Assembly (NCBI GenBank): GCA_028276205.1
Contig: JAPYWU010000077.1
Span: forward strand, 1 to 6,898
Source: Dictyoglomaceae bacterium
GTDB taxonomy: Bacteria > Dictyoglomota > Dictyoglomia > Dictyoglomales > Dictyoglomaceae
Reading direction: 5' to 3'
Length of the DNA stretch: 6,898 bases
Part shown: positions 6,632 to 6,898 of the stretch, one piece after another
How positions within the stretch are numbered: the first letter of the stretch is position 1
How the letters are laid out: each line of letters opens with the position of its first letter
The notes under the pieces: model-generated
The model's database searches: none
What the model was told of the DNA's origin: nothing
The model's input: the letters and a program-made list of their open reading frames with translations, nothing else
Program-made: the position numbers and the translations under genes

Positions 6632-6831
6632 CACTGAGAACCTTCAGTCTCAGGTTTTAGTTCCAGGTTTCATGAGAGTACCAGGCTTTACCAATACCCT
6701 CATTACTCTCTGGTACCACCTGAGTACTCGGTAAGGAGGCTTGCTCCAAACCTTTCCTCAGCCCCTGAGACTTACTTTGTCCCAGCCAAGTGCATCTTGG
6801 GATTCCCTACGGACCCCTTGATGCCTGTGGC
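6589..6831 (-). ncRNA. Structured RNA of about 243 nt upstream of the GH28 gene
   Basis: The segment is about 53% G+C by hand count, far above its surroundings, and has no open frame. Its ends pair: GCCACAGGC-A-TCAA (6831-6818) with TTGA-GCCTGTGGC (6601-6589), 13 bp with one bulged A. Inside this, GGGTCC (6816-6811) pairs with GGGTCC (6608-6603) through two G-U wobbles. Other helices include the CCAAG/CUUGG hairpin (6800-6786), CUCAG/CUGAG (6769-6757), GGAG/CUCC (6747-6735), GAGAGUA/UACUCUC (6710-6704 with 6680-6674) and CUGAGA/UCUCAG (6653-6634). A good promoter lies just upstream and a U-run just downstream. It could be a cis-regulatory leader of the GH28 gene, which starts 45 bases on, or an independent RNA. 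It lacks the SRP, tmRNA and RNase P signatures I know. The Dictyoglomi-1 motif and a divergent 6S RNA are candidates. Confidence 0.75.
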
Positions 6832-6838
6832 AATTATA

Positions 6839-6866
6839 ATTTTAACACAATTTTAAATTTTGTCAA
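6839..6866 (-). promoter_or_regulatory. Promoter of the structured RNA
   Basis: On the minus strand a perfect -35 TTGACA (6861-6866) is followed by a 16-base spacer and -10 TAAAAT (6839-6844). Seven bases later comes the G at 6831, the first base of the terminal helix, which fits a transcription start exactly. A second -10-like TATAAT (6833-6838) would need a 22-base spacer and is less likely. This is the best promoter in the window. Bases 6867-6898 upstream of it show nothing recognisable. Confidence 0.75.
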
Positions 6867-6898
6867 TATATTTTGGAGAATGTTCTAAAAATTCCTAT

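Noticed and set aside
6589..6831. SRP RNA, tmRNA, RNase P RNA, T-box or cobalamin riboswitch
   Set aside because: Short similarities exist (GGTGGTACC recalls a T-box, AGGGAA a cobalamin element, GAGGAAAG RNase P), but the longer conserved cores of each are absent on both strands.

Overview
The window looks like part of an AT-rich thermophilic bacterium, most likely Dictyoglomus or a close relative. The grounds are strong A+T bias, heavy use of ATA (Ile) and AGA (Arg) codons, very tight gene packing, a perfect TTGACA -35 box, and a short GC-rich (about 53%) structured RNA standing out from AT-rich DNA. The taxonomic call is inference; Caldicellulosiruptor, Thermoanaerobacter or Thermotogales cannot be excluded by eye.

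Layout: bases 1-2786 carry four genes on the minus strand. In transcription order they are an exported alkaline phosphatase (2786-1170), a short hairpin, a small DUF4388 (PATAN-like) protein (1110-772), a HepT/DUF86-like protein with an altered active-site motif (758-354), and the N-terminal part of a peroxiredoxin running off the left edge (287-1). The first three are closely spaced and the peroxiredoxin probably has its own promoter. A divergent control region of 138 bases (2787-2924) separates this group from a plus-strand pair: a cytoplasmic family 18 glycosyl hydrolase (2925-4057), whose frame is broken exactly inside the catalytic DxxDxDxE motif, and an Eis-like GNAT acetyltransferase (4061-5215) whose ribosome binding site lies in the last codons of the hydrolase. 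Converging on it, with a 4-base overlap of stop codons (TTAA), is a minus-strand, cytoplasmic family 28 (polygalacturonase-like) protein (6543-5212).

The 300-odd bases upstream of the family 28 gene hold the most interesting element: a roughly 243-nt RNA on the minus strand (6831-6589) with a good promoter, a 13-bp terminal helix, several alternative helices and a U-run at its 3' end. It lies immediately before the family 28 gene, so it may be a regulatory leader (riboswitch or attenuator-like) or a free-standing small RNA. I recall a reported 'Dictyoglomi-1' RNA motif restricted to this phylum; whether this is an instance needs a covariance-model search.

Functionally the region is mixed: phosphate scavenging outside the membrane (alkaline phosphatase), carbohydrate processing inside the cell (the two hydrolases lack signal peptides), peroxide detoxification, and two small accessory proteins of unknown role. 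There is no sign of an insertion sequence, CRISPR array, tRNA, rRNA or prophage.
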